NCBI GenBank assembly: GCA_937874755.1
Contig: CALNBC010000287.1
Span: 1 to 6,454 of the forward strand
From: an uncultured Clostridia bacterium
GTDB taxonomy: Bacteria > Bacillota > Clostridia > Christensenellales > CALWSW01
Direction of reading: 5' to 3'
Length of the DNA: 6,454 nucleotides
Part shown: piece by piece, positions 1-6,221 of the stretch
Layout of the letters: the number at the start of each line of letters is the position of its first letter
Position numbering within the stretch: the stretch's first letter is position 1
The notes under the pieces: generated by a model
Told to the model about the DNA's origin: nothing
What the model saw: only the letters and a program-made list of their open reading frames with translations
Databases searched by the model: none
Translations under genes and position numbers: made by a program

Positions 1-1
1 G

Positions 2-1123
2 GTGGTTGCGTCGCCCGAGTTCCAATCCTCCAAATCGCCCCTTTCCATCGCCCTAGGCAAGGATATTTCCGGCAAACTTGCGATGGCGGACATCGCAAAG
101 ATGCCCCACCTGCTCATCGCAGGCTCTACCGGTTCGGGCAAGAGCGTATGCATAAACGCAATAATATGCAGCATCATATACCACGCCGCCCCCGAGGACG
201 TGCGTATGATAATGATAGACCCTAAGGTGGTCGAGCTGTCGGTGTTTAATAATATACCGCACCTTTTTATACCGGTAGTGACCGAGCCGAAACAGGCGGC
301 AGGAGCGCTCCGCTGGGCAGTAAACGAAATGATACAGCGCTACAATCTGTTTAAAAAGAGGGGAGCGAGGGAACTTTCGCGGTATAACTCCATTGTGACC
401 TCTGAAGGGGAGGATAAGCTCCCCAGCATAGTGGTCATAGTGGACGAGCTCGCCGACCTCATGATGGTTGCGCCGGACGAAGTAGAGGACAGCATCTGCC
501 GCATCGCCCAGTTGGGGCGCGCCGCAGGGATACACCTTGTCGTCGCCACCCAGCGCCCTTCGGCGGACGTTATAACCGGGCTTATCAAGGCGAACATCAC
601 CACCCGCATCGCCTTCGCTGTGGCATCCTCCACCGACTCGCGCATTATACTCGACACCTCGGGTGCGGAGAAACTTCTCGGCAAGGGAGACATGCTTTTC
701 AGCCATTCGGGCGGCGAGCCCAAGCGCATCCAAGGCGCTCTCGTTACCGACCTCGAGGTAGAGAAGATACACCACTACTTCGAAACCAACAAAGGCATGG
801 GTGAAATAGACGAAGAAGTCGCCCAGACCATCGCGGCGGGCAAAATACCCGGCGCCGAATCCGGCTCATCTGCCGATTTTGAAGACGAACTACTCCCCGA
901 AGCCGTAGAGGTGTTTCTGGCTACAGGACAGGCGTCCATATCGATGATTCAGCGGCGGCTGCGCGTCGGGTACAACCGCGCTGCAAGGCTGATAGACATC
1001 ATGGAACAGATGGGCATTGTCAGCGGATTCGAGGGCAGCAAGCCGAGGAAGTTGCTAATAGGTCGCGCCAAATTCGAGGAGATGTTCGGCAGACCGCCGA
1101 ACATACCCGATTTGGGTTCCTGA
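2..1123 (+). CDS. ftsK: DNA translocase FtsK/SpoIIIE, C-terminal part (5' truncated by window edge)
   Basis: This is a hexameric ATP-driven DNA pump that moves chromosomal DNA through the closing septum (or into the forespore, if a SpoIIIE role applies). Seen: the reading frame is open from the first bases, so the GTG at position 2 is not a credible start. The family motif [11 protein letters not shown] sits at the edge, so the N-terminal membrane domain and linker lie outside. Numbering from position 2, Walker A is GSTGSGKS (residues 41-48) and Walker B is [11 protein letters not shown] with D148/E149. The [18 protein letters not shown] stretch and the [14 protein letters not shown] stretch are typical of the RecA-like motor. 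A winged-helix gamma domain, which in this family reads orienting DNA sequences, covers roughly residues 297-355 and includes [20 protein letters not shown]. The C-terminus looks complete. rimO starts 39 bp downstream, with no terminator seen between. Whether the protein serves vegetative division or sporulation cannot be told from this part. Confidence 0.96.
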   Translation: MVASPEFQSSKSPLSIALGKDISGKLAMADIAKMPHLLIAGSTGSGKSVCINAIICSIIYHAAPEDVRMIMIDPKVVELSVFNNIPHLFIPVVTEPKQAAGALRWAVNEMIQRYNLFKKRGARELSRYNSIVTSEGEDKLPSIVVIVDELADLMMVAPDEVEDSICRIAQLGRAAGIHLVVATQRPSADVITGLIKANITTRIAFAVASSTDSRIILDTSGAEKLLGKGDMLFSHSGGEPKRIQGALVTDLEVEKIHHYFETNKGMGEIDEEVAQTIAAGKIPGAESGSSADFEDELLPEAVEVFLATGQASISMIQRRLRVGYNRAARLIDIMEQMGIVSGFEGSKPRKLLIGRAKFEEMFGRPPNIPDLGS

Positions 1124-1162
1124 TTCTGATTAAATTTACATTACGAAAGGCTAATTCACTAT

Positions 1163-2461
1163 ATGGCAAGTACACATAATACCCCCAAAAAGAGGGTAGG
1201 AGTAGTATCCTTAGGGTGTTCGAAGAACAGGGTGGATACCGAGCTCATGCTTGGCTATCTTGAGCGCGCAGGTTATGCGCTAACCGCAGAGCCCAAGGAG
1301 GCGCAAGTTCTGATAGTCAACACCTGCGGCTTCATAGAGCCCGCCAAGAAGGAGTCGATAGATTCTATATTGGAAATGGCGCGCTACAAAACCGAGGGCA
1401 GGTGTGAGGCGCTGGTGGTAACGGGTTGCCTTTCTGAGAGATACAAAGACGACCTTCCAAAGGAACTGCCCGAGGTGGACATTTGGCTGGGGGTTCGGGA
1501 GTACGAAAAGCTCGTTCCCGCACTCGCAAAGTTGGCTGGCGAATCTGCTGAAGCGGAGTCGCGACTCCTCAATAGATCTGCTGTTATACGCCCCGCGAAT
1601 GAGGGGCATTGCGCCTACTGCGCAATCCCCCTCATTCGCGGGGCGTATAACAGCAGATCTATTGAGGACGTCGTCTCCGAAGCTAAAGCGCTGGTTGCTC
1701 ATGGCGCGGTCGAACTCGAAATAATTGCCCAGGACACGACGCGCTTCGGCACCGATACGGCAAAAAAGAGGCTGCTGCCCGAACTGCTAAAGCGCCTTTC
1801 GGACACGGATGCCAAATGGATAAGAATACTCTACGCTTACCCGGACGATATGGATGACGAGCTGCTAAGCGCGATAGAAAAGCTCCCCAAGGTCGTCAGA
1901 TATTTGGATATTCCTCTTCAGCACGCGGACGATGCAGTGCTCAAAGCGATGAACAGAAGGGGCACAGCCGCGCAGTACGCCGACTTGATAGACGACCTAA
2001 GACGGCGCGACCCATCTTATATACTGAGGACGACTTATATGGTGGGTTTCCCGGGGGAAACCGAGCAGGCGTTCGAGAATCTCTGTGATTTTGTGCAGGC
2101 GCACCCTTTCGACCGCATGGGCGCGTTCGCGTTTTCGCCCGAAGAAGGCACCGCGGCTGCGAATATGCCTAACCAGGTTCCCGAGGAAGAAAAGCGGCGT
2201 AGGTTGGATAAGCTGATGAGCATTCAGCGGGGTGTTTCGGCAAAGCTGGCGGCACGTAGAATCGGTACTGTCACTGATGTGCTCGTCGAAGGGTACGACG
2301 GCAAAGCCAACAAGTATTTCGGAAGGTCCTATGGCGAAGCGGCGGAGATAGATGGTTTGGTGTTCTTTGCGGGCGCAAAAGGCAAGGCACCGGGCGAATT
2401 CGCCAAGGTGAGGATTGACCGGGTAACAGAATATGACCTTTACGGGGAGGAGACCAAATGA
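1163..2461 (+). CDS. rimO: Ribosomal protein S12 methylthiotransferase RimO, radical-SAM motif disrupted
   Basis: RimO normally adds a methylthio group to a conserved aspartate of ribosomal protein S12, using two [4Fe-4S] clusters and S-adenosylmethionine. Seen: an N-terminal UPF0004 domain with all three cluster cysteines (C19 in SLGCSKNRVDTE, C55 in NTCGF, C89 in TGCLSERY). The radical-SAM core includes IPLIRG, LIAQDTT-like IIAQDTTRFG and DIPLQHADD, and a TRAM domain covers about residues 370-430. The length, 432 aa, is slightly short for the family. Odd: the expected segment of the form TPxxxAYxxIAEGCxxxCxxC is replaced by antisense-derived residues 137-149, so only C150 and C153 remain and position 146, where the first cysteine should be, is Asn. 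This comes from the palindrome at 1566-1668. The family assignment is secure, but activity as written is doubtful. The ATG at 1163 has GAAAGG 12 nt upstream, a slightly long spacing. The stop overlaps pgsA by ATGA. Confidence 0.93.
   Translation: MASTHNTPKKRVGVVSLGCSKNRVDTELMLGYLERAGYALTAEPKEAQVLIVNTCGFIEPAKKESIDSILEMARYKTEGRCEALVVTGCLSERYKDDLPKELPEVDIWLGVREYEKLVPALAKLAGESAEAESRLLNRSAVIRPANEGHCAYCAIPLIRGAYNSRSIEDVVSEAKALVAHGAVELEIIAQDTTRFGTDTAKKRLLPELLKRLSDTDAKWIRILYAYPDDMDDELLSAIEKLPKVVRYLDIPLQHADDAVLKAMNRRGTAAQYADLIDDLRRRDPSYILRTTYMVGFPGETEQAFENLCDFVQAHPFDRMGAFAFSPEEGTAAANMPNQVPEEEKRRRLDKLMSIQRGVSAKLAARRIGTVTDVLVEGYDGKANKYFGRSYGEAAEIDGLVFFAGAKGKAPGEFAKVRIDRVTEYDLYGEETK
1566..1668. repeat. 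Near-perfect 103-bp palindrome inside rimO
   Basis: The left arm (1566-1614) and right arm (1620-1668) are reverse complements at 48 of 49 positions, around the 5-nt loop CTACT. The only mismatch is C1607 against C1627. The right arm encodes C153 to D169 (IPLIRG and NSRSIED), which fits the RimO family. The left arm encodes NRSAVIRPANEGH, which does not, so the left arm is inferred to be the copied one. At the centre is TGCGC-CTACT-GCGCA (1610-1624), which encodes Cys-Ala-Tyr-Cys-Ala and would be a short inverted repeat even in a normal rimO gene. At the outer left end TCCTC (1566-1570) mirrors GAGGA (1664-1668), giving a 5-nt microhomology. As RNA it would fold into a very stable hairpin. 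It could be a template-switch scar or a sequencing/assembly artefact. Confidence 0.97.
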
Positions 2462-2991
2462 ACACTCCAAACAAACTCACCCTTCTTAGGATTATACTTG
2501 TGCCTTTTATGGTGGCGGCGTTCTACATACCCTGGGAATACTCCTATATTCTAGCCGCCGCCATCTTCATAATAGCTGCACTGACCGACCTGTTCGACGG
2601 CCGGCTCGCCAGAAAAAACAGCCAGGTAACGGTGTTTGGCAAGTTCATGGACCCCATCGCGGACAAGATACTCGTTGTCGCCGCAATGGTAATGCTCAAC
2701 TCCACAGGTCAGCTCTCGCCCATCCCGACTATAATCGTCGTCAGCCGTGAATTCTTGGTGAGCGGCGTCAGGCTTGTCATGGCGGACAAGGGTCCCGTCG
2801 TGGCGGCCAACTTCTGGGGCAAGGCAAAAACCATGACCCAGTCAATCGCCATACCTCTAATAATCCTAAAGAACCCGATATTCGGGCTTATAGGCATACC
2901 CATGGATCAAATACTAATGTGGATTTCCACAGTGCTCGCGGTAATCTCCGGCTACACTTACCTCAAAGCCGGTTGGAAGTACCTAATCTAA
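2458..2991 (+). CDS. pgsA: CDP-diacylglycerol--glycerol-3-phosphate 3-phosphatidyltransferase PgsA
   Basis: This membrane enzyme transfers the phosphatidyl group of CDP-diacylglycerol to glycerol-3-phosphate, giving phosphatidylglycerol phosphate, the committed step to phosphatidylglycerol and cardiolipin. Seen: the complete CDP-alcohol phosphotransferase signature D44-x2-D47-G48-x2-A51-R52-x8-G61-x3-D65-x3-D69, with all metal- and substrate-binding residues present. The N-terminus NTPNKLTLLRI is typical of PgsA, and there are several hydrophobic segments (about residues 8-24, 29-42, 72-100, 128-142 and 150-170). The length of 177 aa is normal. The start at 2458 is backed by a strong GGAGGAG (2446-2452) 5 nt upstream. 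The ATGA overlap with the rimO stop suggests translational coupling, so the large hairpin within rimO could affect its expression (inference). cinA follows after 20 bp. Confidence 0.96.
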   Translation: MNTPNKLTLLRIILVPFMVAAFYIPWEYSYILAAAIFIIAALTDLFDGRLARKNSQVTVFGKFMDPIADKILVVAAMVMLNSTGQLSPIPTIIVVSREFLVSGVRLVMADKGPVVAANFWGKAKTMTQSIAIPLIILKNPIFGLIGIPMDQILMWISTVLAVISGYTYLKAGWKYLI

Positions 2992-3011
2992 TTCGAAAGT
3001 GATGATTAACG

Positions 3012-4256
3012 ATGATTGCTGAGCTCATATCCGTCGGAACAGAGCTGCTCATGGGTCAGATACTGAACACCAACGTTCAGTATCTTTCTCAAAAAATGCA
3101 GGAATTCGGGGTGGACGTTTACCACCAGTCCGTCGTGGGCGACAACATGGCGAGGATGGTCGAATCCATAGAAACCGCCTGCTCAAGGGCGGATATCATT
3201 ATCCTATCAGGCGGTCTGGGACCTACGGAGGACGACATCACCAAAGAAGCCGTTGCGAAGCACCTAAAAAAGCCCATGGTGCTCCACCAACCTTCGGCGG
3301 ATGCCATAGTTGCATATTTTGCCAAAACAGGTCGCAAGACTACAGAGAACAATTTCCGCCAGGCGGAATTCCCCGAGGGCGCTCAGATATTGCCCAATGG
3401 CTGCGGCACCGCGCCTGGCTGTATCTGCTTCGACGGCAAGAGCCACCTGATTGTGCTCCCAGGACCTCCCCACGAGCTCAAGGCGATGTTCGAATCGGGC
3501 GTAGTGCCGTTTCTTTCCACCCACATGGAAAAACGAATTTGCTCGCGTATGCTGCGTATTTTCGGCATAGGTGAGTCCTTCGTCGCCCATGAGCTAAAGG
3601 ATTTGATAGAAGGTCAGACTAACCCGACCATTGCCCCCTACGCCGCGCTGTCCGAGGTAAGCCTTAGAGTCACCGCGTCCTGCCCTTTGGAGGAAGACGG
3701 CCGCGCTCTCATCGATCCCGTCGTCGAAAAAATCAGGGAACGACTGGGCGACAGGCTTTATTCGACCGAAGGCGAAAGCATGGCGGAAGTCTGCGTGCGC
3801 ATACTCAAGCAGGCGGAGGCAACGGTCTCCGTCGCCGAGAGCCTTACAGGCGGCATGGTATCCTCTGAACTCGTCTCTGTACCCGGTGCCTCTGAAGTGC
3901 TGCTCGAGAGCATCGTAGCTTATGGCATTCCCGCAAAGCTTCGGCTTGGAGTTAGCGAGGAAACACTCAAGAAGAACGGCGCGGTCTCGCCTCAGGTGGC
4001 GGCGGAGATGGCCAAATGCATCAGGGAGCGCACTGGTTCCACATATGGCATCGCCACAACAGGCGTGGCAGGTCCTGGACCGAATGCAGAAGGAGTGCCC
4101 GCGGGAACCTCGTATGTCGGAATTGCGGCAGAGGGACTAACCCACAGCTTCTATGTTCGAACCTCGGGATTCCGCAACCGCGTGAGGACTAGCGTCACTC
4201 TTAATGCCCTTGATGCGTTACGCAGGGCGGTGCTCAATTTGCAACTGCCCAAATAA
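3012..4256 (+). CDS. cinA: CinA family protein (ADP-ribose pyrophosphatase / NMN deamidase type)
   Basis: CinA proteins join an N-terminal MoCF-like domain (COG1058, ADP-ribose pyrophosphatase in studied members) to a C-terminal PncC-type domain (nicotinamide mononucleotide deamidase), both acting in pyridine nucleotide recycling. The name comes from competence-induced genes next to recA. Seen: AELISVGTELLMGQILNTN at the N-terminus, the signature SGGLGPTEDD (residues 66-75) and LPGPPHE (149-155). The C-terminal domain starts near residue 255 with AESLTGG (275-281, holding the likely nucleophile S277) and continues with AVSPQVAAEMA and TTGVAGPGP. The length, 414 aa, is normal for the two-domain form. 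The ATG at 3012 is the first possible start, because TGA stops lie in frame at 3000 and 3003. The ribosome site is weak (GTGAT at 2999-3003, 8 nt upstream). It lies between pgsA and recA, as in many Firmicutes. Which activities this protein keeps is not visible from sequence. Confidence 0.95.
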   Translation: MIAELISVGTELLMGQILNTNVQYLSQKMQEFGVDVYHQSVVGDNMARMVESIETACSRADIIILSGGLGPTEDDITKEAVAKHLKKPMVLHQPSADAIVAYFAKTGRKTTENNFRQAEFPEGAQILPNGCGTAPGCICFDGKSHLIVLPGPPHELKAMFESGVVPFLSTHMEKRICSRMLRIFGIGESFVAHELKDLIEGQTNPTIAPYAALSEVSLRVTASCPLEEDGRALIDPVVEKIRERLGDRLYSTEGESMAEVCVRILKQAEATVSVAESLTGGMVSSELVSVPGASEVLLESIVAYGIPAKLRLGVSEETLKKNGAVSPQVAAEMAKCIRERTGSTYGIATTGVAGPGPNAEGVPAGTSYVGIAAEGLTHSFYVRTSGFRNRVRTSVTLNALDALRRAVLNLQLPK

Positions 4257-4257
4257 G

Positions 4258-4271
4258 CGAACACATTTTCG
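4258..4271 (+). promoter_or_regulatory. Candidate LexA (DinR) SOS operator upstream of recA
   Basis: CGAACACATTTTCG matches the Firmicutes LexA/DinR box CGAAC-N4-GTTCG at 9 of 10 fixed positions; only the first base of the right half-site (T for G) differs. It begins 2 bp after the cinA stop codon and lies just upstream of the recA promoter region. By family knowledge, LexA bound here would repress recA until DNA damage activates RecA-stimulated LexA cleavage. LexA itself is not in the window, so binding is inferred. Confidence 0.7.
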
Positions 4272-4274
4272 TTC

Positions 4275-4316
4275 TTGCTTTACTTAGGACAAGCACCATG
4301 TTATTATTGGTATATT
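4275..4316 (+). promoter_or_regulatory. Putative sigma-A promoter of recA
   Basis: The best -10 candidate is TATATT (4311-4316), preceded by TGG (4308-4310), which makes an extended -10. It has only a poor -35 (AGGACA at 4286-4291, spacer 19). A second possible pair is TTGCTT (4275-4280) with TGTTAT (4299-4304), spacer 18. Either would start transcription between the LexA box and the ribosome site AAGGAG (4333-4338). An imperfect inverted repeat TTATTG/CAATAA (4304-4309 and 4319-4324) flanks the -10 region. Which promoter is used is not resolved. Confidence 0.5.
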
Positions 4317-4345
4317 AACAATAACTTGCAGTAAGGAGCATTTAC

Positions 4346-5419
4346 ATGGCGGTGGAAAAACAGAAGGCGCTGGAAATCGCCTTGGGTCAAATAGAAAAGC
4401 AGTTCGGCAAGGGTGCGGTCATGAAGTTGGGCGACGGCGCATCCCGAATAGCCATCTCAACTATTTCCTCAGGCTGCATGGCGCTGGACTATGCGCTGGG
4501 CGTCGGCGGCTTCCCCCGGGGTCGTATCGTCGAGATTTACGGTCCCGAATCCTCTGGTAAAACCACCGTCGCGCTGCACGCCATCGCAGAGGCACAGGCG
4601 GCAGGCGGAACAGCCGCGTTTATAGACGCAGAGCACGCTCTAGATCCCACATACGCTGCCGCTCTTGGAGTGAATATCGACGAACTGTACGTCTCCCAGC
4701 CGGACAATGGCGAGCAGGCGCTGGAAATCACCGAAGCGCTCATACGCTCTGGAGCTATTGACATCGTCGTTATAGACTCCGTCGCCGCTCTTGTCCCCAA
4801 AGCCGAAATCGATGGTGAGATGGGGGATTCCCACATGGGGCTACAGGCTAGGCTGATGAGCCAGGCGCTTCGCAAGATGACGGGTGCCCTTTCAAAATCC
4901 AACACATGCGCGATATTCATCAACCAGCTCCGCGAAAAAATAGGCGTCATGTTCGGAAACCCCGAGACCACAACTGGCGGCAAAGCCCTCAAGTTTTACG
5001 CCACGATGAGGCTGGATGTTCGCAAGATAGATGTTTTGAAGGTCGGTAACGAGTTGGTCGGCAACAGAACTAGGGTCAAGGTGGTTAAAAACAAGGTTGC
5101 ACCACCCTTCAAGATCGCCGAATTCGACATAATTTACGGCGAGGGCATTTCTAAGGAAGGCTCCATAGTCGACCTTGCCGCCGACCAGAAAATTATCACA
5201 AAGTCAGGCTCCTGGTACTCTTATGGCGACGTTCGCATGGCGCAAGGAAGGGACAATGCCCGCCAGTTCCTGAAGGACAATCCCGAGCTTTGCTCTGAGA
5301 TTGAAACAAAGCTGCGCGCGGCTTTGTTTGCCCCCGGAACCAAAGTGGAAGGTTCTTCGGGTGCGGACTATCCGGAGGGCGGCGATTTGGATAACAGCGA
5401 AGACCCCGGTATTTTCTAA
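4346..5419 (+). CDS. recA: Recombinase RecA
   Basis: RecA forms ATP-dependent filaments on single-stranded DNA, drives strand exchange in homologous recombination and stimulates LexA self-cleavage in the SOS response. Seen: Walker A GPESSGKT (residues 66-73), catalytic E96 in [10 protein letters not shown], Walker [10 protein letters not shown] with D144, DNA-binding loop L1 around [13 protein letters not shown], and loop L2 around [20 protein letters not shown]. The C-terminus is acidic, ending [11 protein letters not shown], as usual in RecA. Numbering matches the E. coli protein through the ATPase core. The length of 357 aa is normal, with no intein or insertion. The start is supported by AAGGAG (4333-4338), 7 nt before ATG. 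It has its own promoter region with a likely LexA box and a hairpin terminator 40 bp after the stop. In many Firmicutes the next gene is rny; here the neighbour is on the opposite strand. Confidence 0.99.
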   Translation: MAVEKQKALEIALGQIEKQFGKGAVMKLGDGASRIAISTISSGCMALDYALGVGGFPRGRIVEIYGPESSGKTTVALHAIAEAQAAGGTAAFIDAEHALDPTYAAALGVNIDELYVSQPDNGEQALEITEALIRSGAIDIVVIDSVAALVPKAEIDGEMGDSHMGLQARLMSQALRKMTGALSKSNTCAIFINQLREKIGVMFGNPETTTGGKALKFYATMRLDVRKIDVLKVGNELVGNRTRVKVVKNKVAPPFKIAEFDIIYGEGISKEGSIVDLAADQKIITKSGSWYSYGDVRMAQGRDNARQFLKDNPELCSEIETKLRAALFAPGTKVEGSSGADYPEGGDLDNSEDPGIF

Positions 5420-5459
5420 ACCACAAAACATCCAATAACAACCATCATAAAATAATAGC

Positions 5460-5489
5460 ATCCCCGAGGAATACATCCCCGGGGATTTT
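5460..5489 (+). terminator. Rho-independent terminator after recA (possibly bidirectional)
   Basis: ATCCCCG (5460-5466) pairs with CGGGGAT (5480-5486) around a 13-nt loop and is followed by TTT (5487-5489). It starts 40 bp after the recA stop. The T-run is short. On the minus strand the same stem is followed by a T-rich stretch, so it may also back up termination of the converging minus-strand transcript. Confidence 0.6.
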
Positions 5490-5547
5490 GCTGCAATACC
5501 AGTTCTTAGATAATGCAAAATAAAAAACAATGAACCACAAAGGCATG

Positions 5548-5576
5548 AAAAGAGCGCCCGCAATGTACAAACGCTC
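5548..5576 (-). terminator. Weak terminator downstream of the ECF S-component gene
   Basis: Read on the minus strand, GAGCG (5576-5572) pairs with CGCTC (5556-5552) around a 15-nt loop, with possible G-U pairs extending the stem, and is followed by TTTT (5551-5548). It lies 16 bp after the stop codon of the minus-strand gene. The stem is short, so the call is moderate. Together with the recA terminator it fills the 173-bp convergent spacer 5420-5592. Confidence 0.5.
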
Positions 5577-5592
5577 ATATTATCGCCAGATA

Positions 5593-6138
5593 TTACATTC
5601 GGGAGGAAATGCGATGGACGGCGGGAACAAATACGCAACCGAGCACAATGCCCGCCAGCCCCTGACCGATGTTGGGGAGAAGCGCGCCTGCGGCGGTGGC
5701 GGCGTTGTACATTACCATCTCAAAGAAGAAATAGCCGAGCACCATGATAAGCTCGCACAGCGCAAAGAGTATCACGTTGCCTAAGAGTCCCCGTGGGAGC
5801 GACGTTTGGGGGGTAGAAGTGCGCATGCGCGACCTGCGGGAGTTGAAATAATGCAGGCCTACACCGGCTACGAGACCCATCGCGCCCTTGATGAAGAATG
5901 TAACAACCGCATAGTAGTTGTATCCCGCGAGAAGGTCTGCCAAGGCGGAGCCAACACCCGCGGCGATACTCGCAAAAGGGCCGAGCAGAGCCGCAGCGGC
6001 GAAGATCACGCCGTCCCCCAGATTGACGTAGCCAGTAGCGGGGATGGGAATACGGACAAGCGTTGCGCCTGCGATAAGTGCGGTGAACAAGCCTGCAAAG
6101 GCAAGTCTGCGCACATTATTGTCGTTAATGTCTTTCAA
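5593..6138 (-). CDS. ECF transporter S component (substrate unknown)
   Basis: This is a membrane protein that, in energy-coupling factor transporters, binds a vitamin or other micronutrient and docks to a shared EcfA-EcfA'-EcfT energizing module. Seen: about 181 aa with five to six hydrophobic helices, and the family-like stretches VNLGDGVIFAAAALLGP, GSALADLLAGYNYYAVVTF, FIKGAMGLVAG and LLPNIGQGLAG. These resemble the PF07155/ECF S-component group. A short basic loop (NSRRSRMR) separates the membrane halves. The start is taken as TTG at 6138, because GAGGTG (6151-6146) sits 7 nt upstream. The ATG at 6153, in the same frame, would give 186 aa but has no ribosome site. No EcfA or EcfT is present, so it probably shares a module encoded elsewhere (inference). 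It lies downstream of a metQ-like gene on the same strand. The substrate cannot be read from sequence. Confidence 0.9.
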   Translation of the reverse strand: MKDINDNNVRRLAFAGLFTALIAGATLVRIPIPATGYVNLGDGVIFAAAALLGPFASIAAGVGSALADLLAGYNYYAVVTFFIKGAMGLVAGVGLHYFNSRRSRMRTSTPQTSLPRGLLGNVILFALCELIMVLGYFFFEMVMYNAATAAGALLPNIGQGLAGIVLGCVFVPAVHRISSRM

Positions 6139-6145
6139 AATATGA

Positions 6146-6151
6146 CACCTC
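6146..6151 (-). promoter_or_regulatory. Ribosome binding site deciding a TTG start
   Basis: On the minus strand GAGGTG is followed by 7 nt (TCATATT) and then TTG at 6138-6136. The upstream ATG at 6153-6151 overlaps this site and is preceded by CTGTCATCATAA, which has no Shine-Dalgarno character. The TTG is therefore the more likely start of the S-component gene. Confidence 0.6.
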
Positions 6152-6165
6152 ATTTATGATGACAG

Positions 6166-6202
6166 CGCCGCAAGCTAACCTTAGAACAGGTAACTTGCGG
6201 CG
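6166..6202 (-). other. GC-rich intergenic hairpin between metQ-like and S-component genes
   Basis: CGCCGCAAG (6166-6174) and CTTGCGGCG (6194-6202) are perfect 9-bp complements around a 19-nt spacer, within which ACCT/AGGT can form an inner stem. On the minus strand it starts 20 nt after the metQ-like stop and ends before the S-component ribosome site. No T-run follows, so it is not a standard intrinsic terminator. It may stabilise the upstream mRNA or partly attenuate read-through. No known riboswitch class was recognised. Confidence 0.6.
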
Positions 6203-6221
6203 AGTAGAGTAAACCGAGGGA

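Noticed and set aside
53..775. A 240-aa minus-strand open frame opposite ftsK
   Set aside because: It is antisense to the conserved FtsK motor and shows no recognisable domain; the plus-strand protein explains the region.
1566..1668. The palindrome as an intrinsic terminator, attachment site or transposon end
   Set aside because: There is no T-run, no flanking direct repeat or target duplication, and no transposase or integrase nearby. The right arm is simply rimO coding sequence.
1280..1702. A 140-aa minus-strand open frame within rimO that encodes almost the same peptide as the plus strand around RSAVIRP and IRGAYNSR
   Set aside because: It is a mirror effect of the palindrome, not a gene. 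The rest of the frame is antisense of rimO with no family resemblance or ribosome site.
3834..3854. Leu instead of Cys in the CinA motif AESLTGG, as a possible loss of activity
   Set aside because: The likely nucleophile is the serine, which is present, and Leu at this position is believed to be a common variant in Firmicutes CinA.
4346..5419. Possible intein or insertion in recA, a common intein host
   Set aside because: The protein is of normal length and continuous through Walker A, Walker B, L1 and L2.
5806..6159. Plus-strand open frames at 5530-5784 and 5806-6159
   Set aside because: They lie opposite the S-component gene, whose minus-strand product shows clear membrane helices and family motifs. 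The plus-strand peptides look like random polar antisense.
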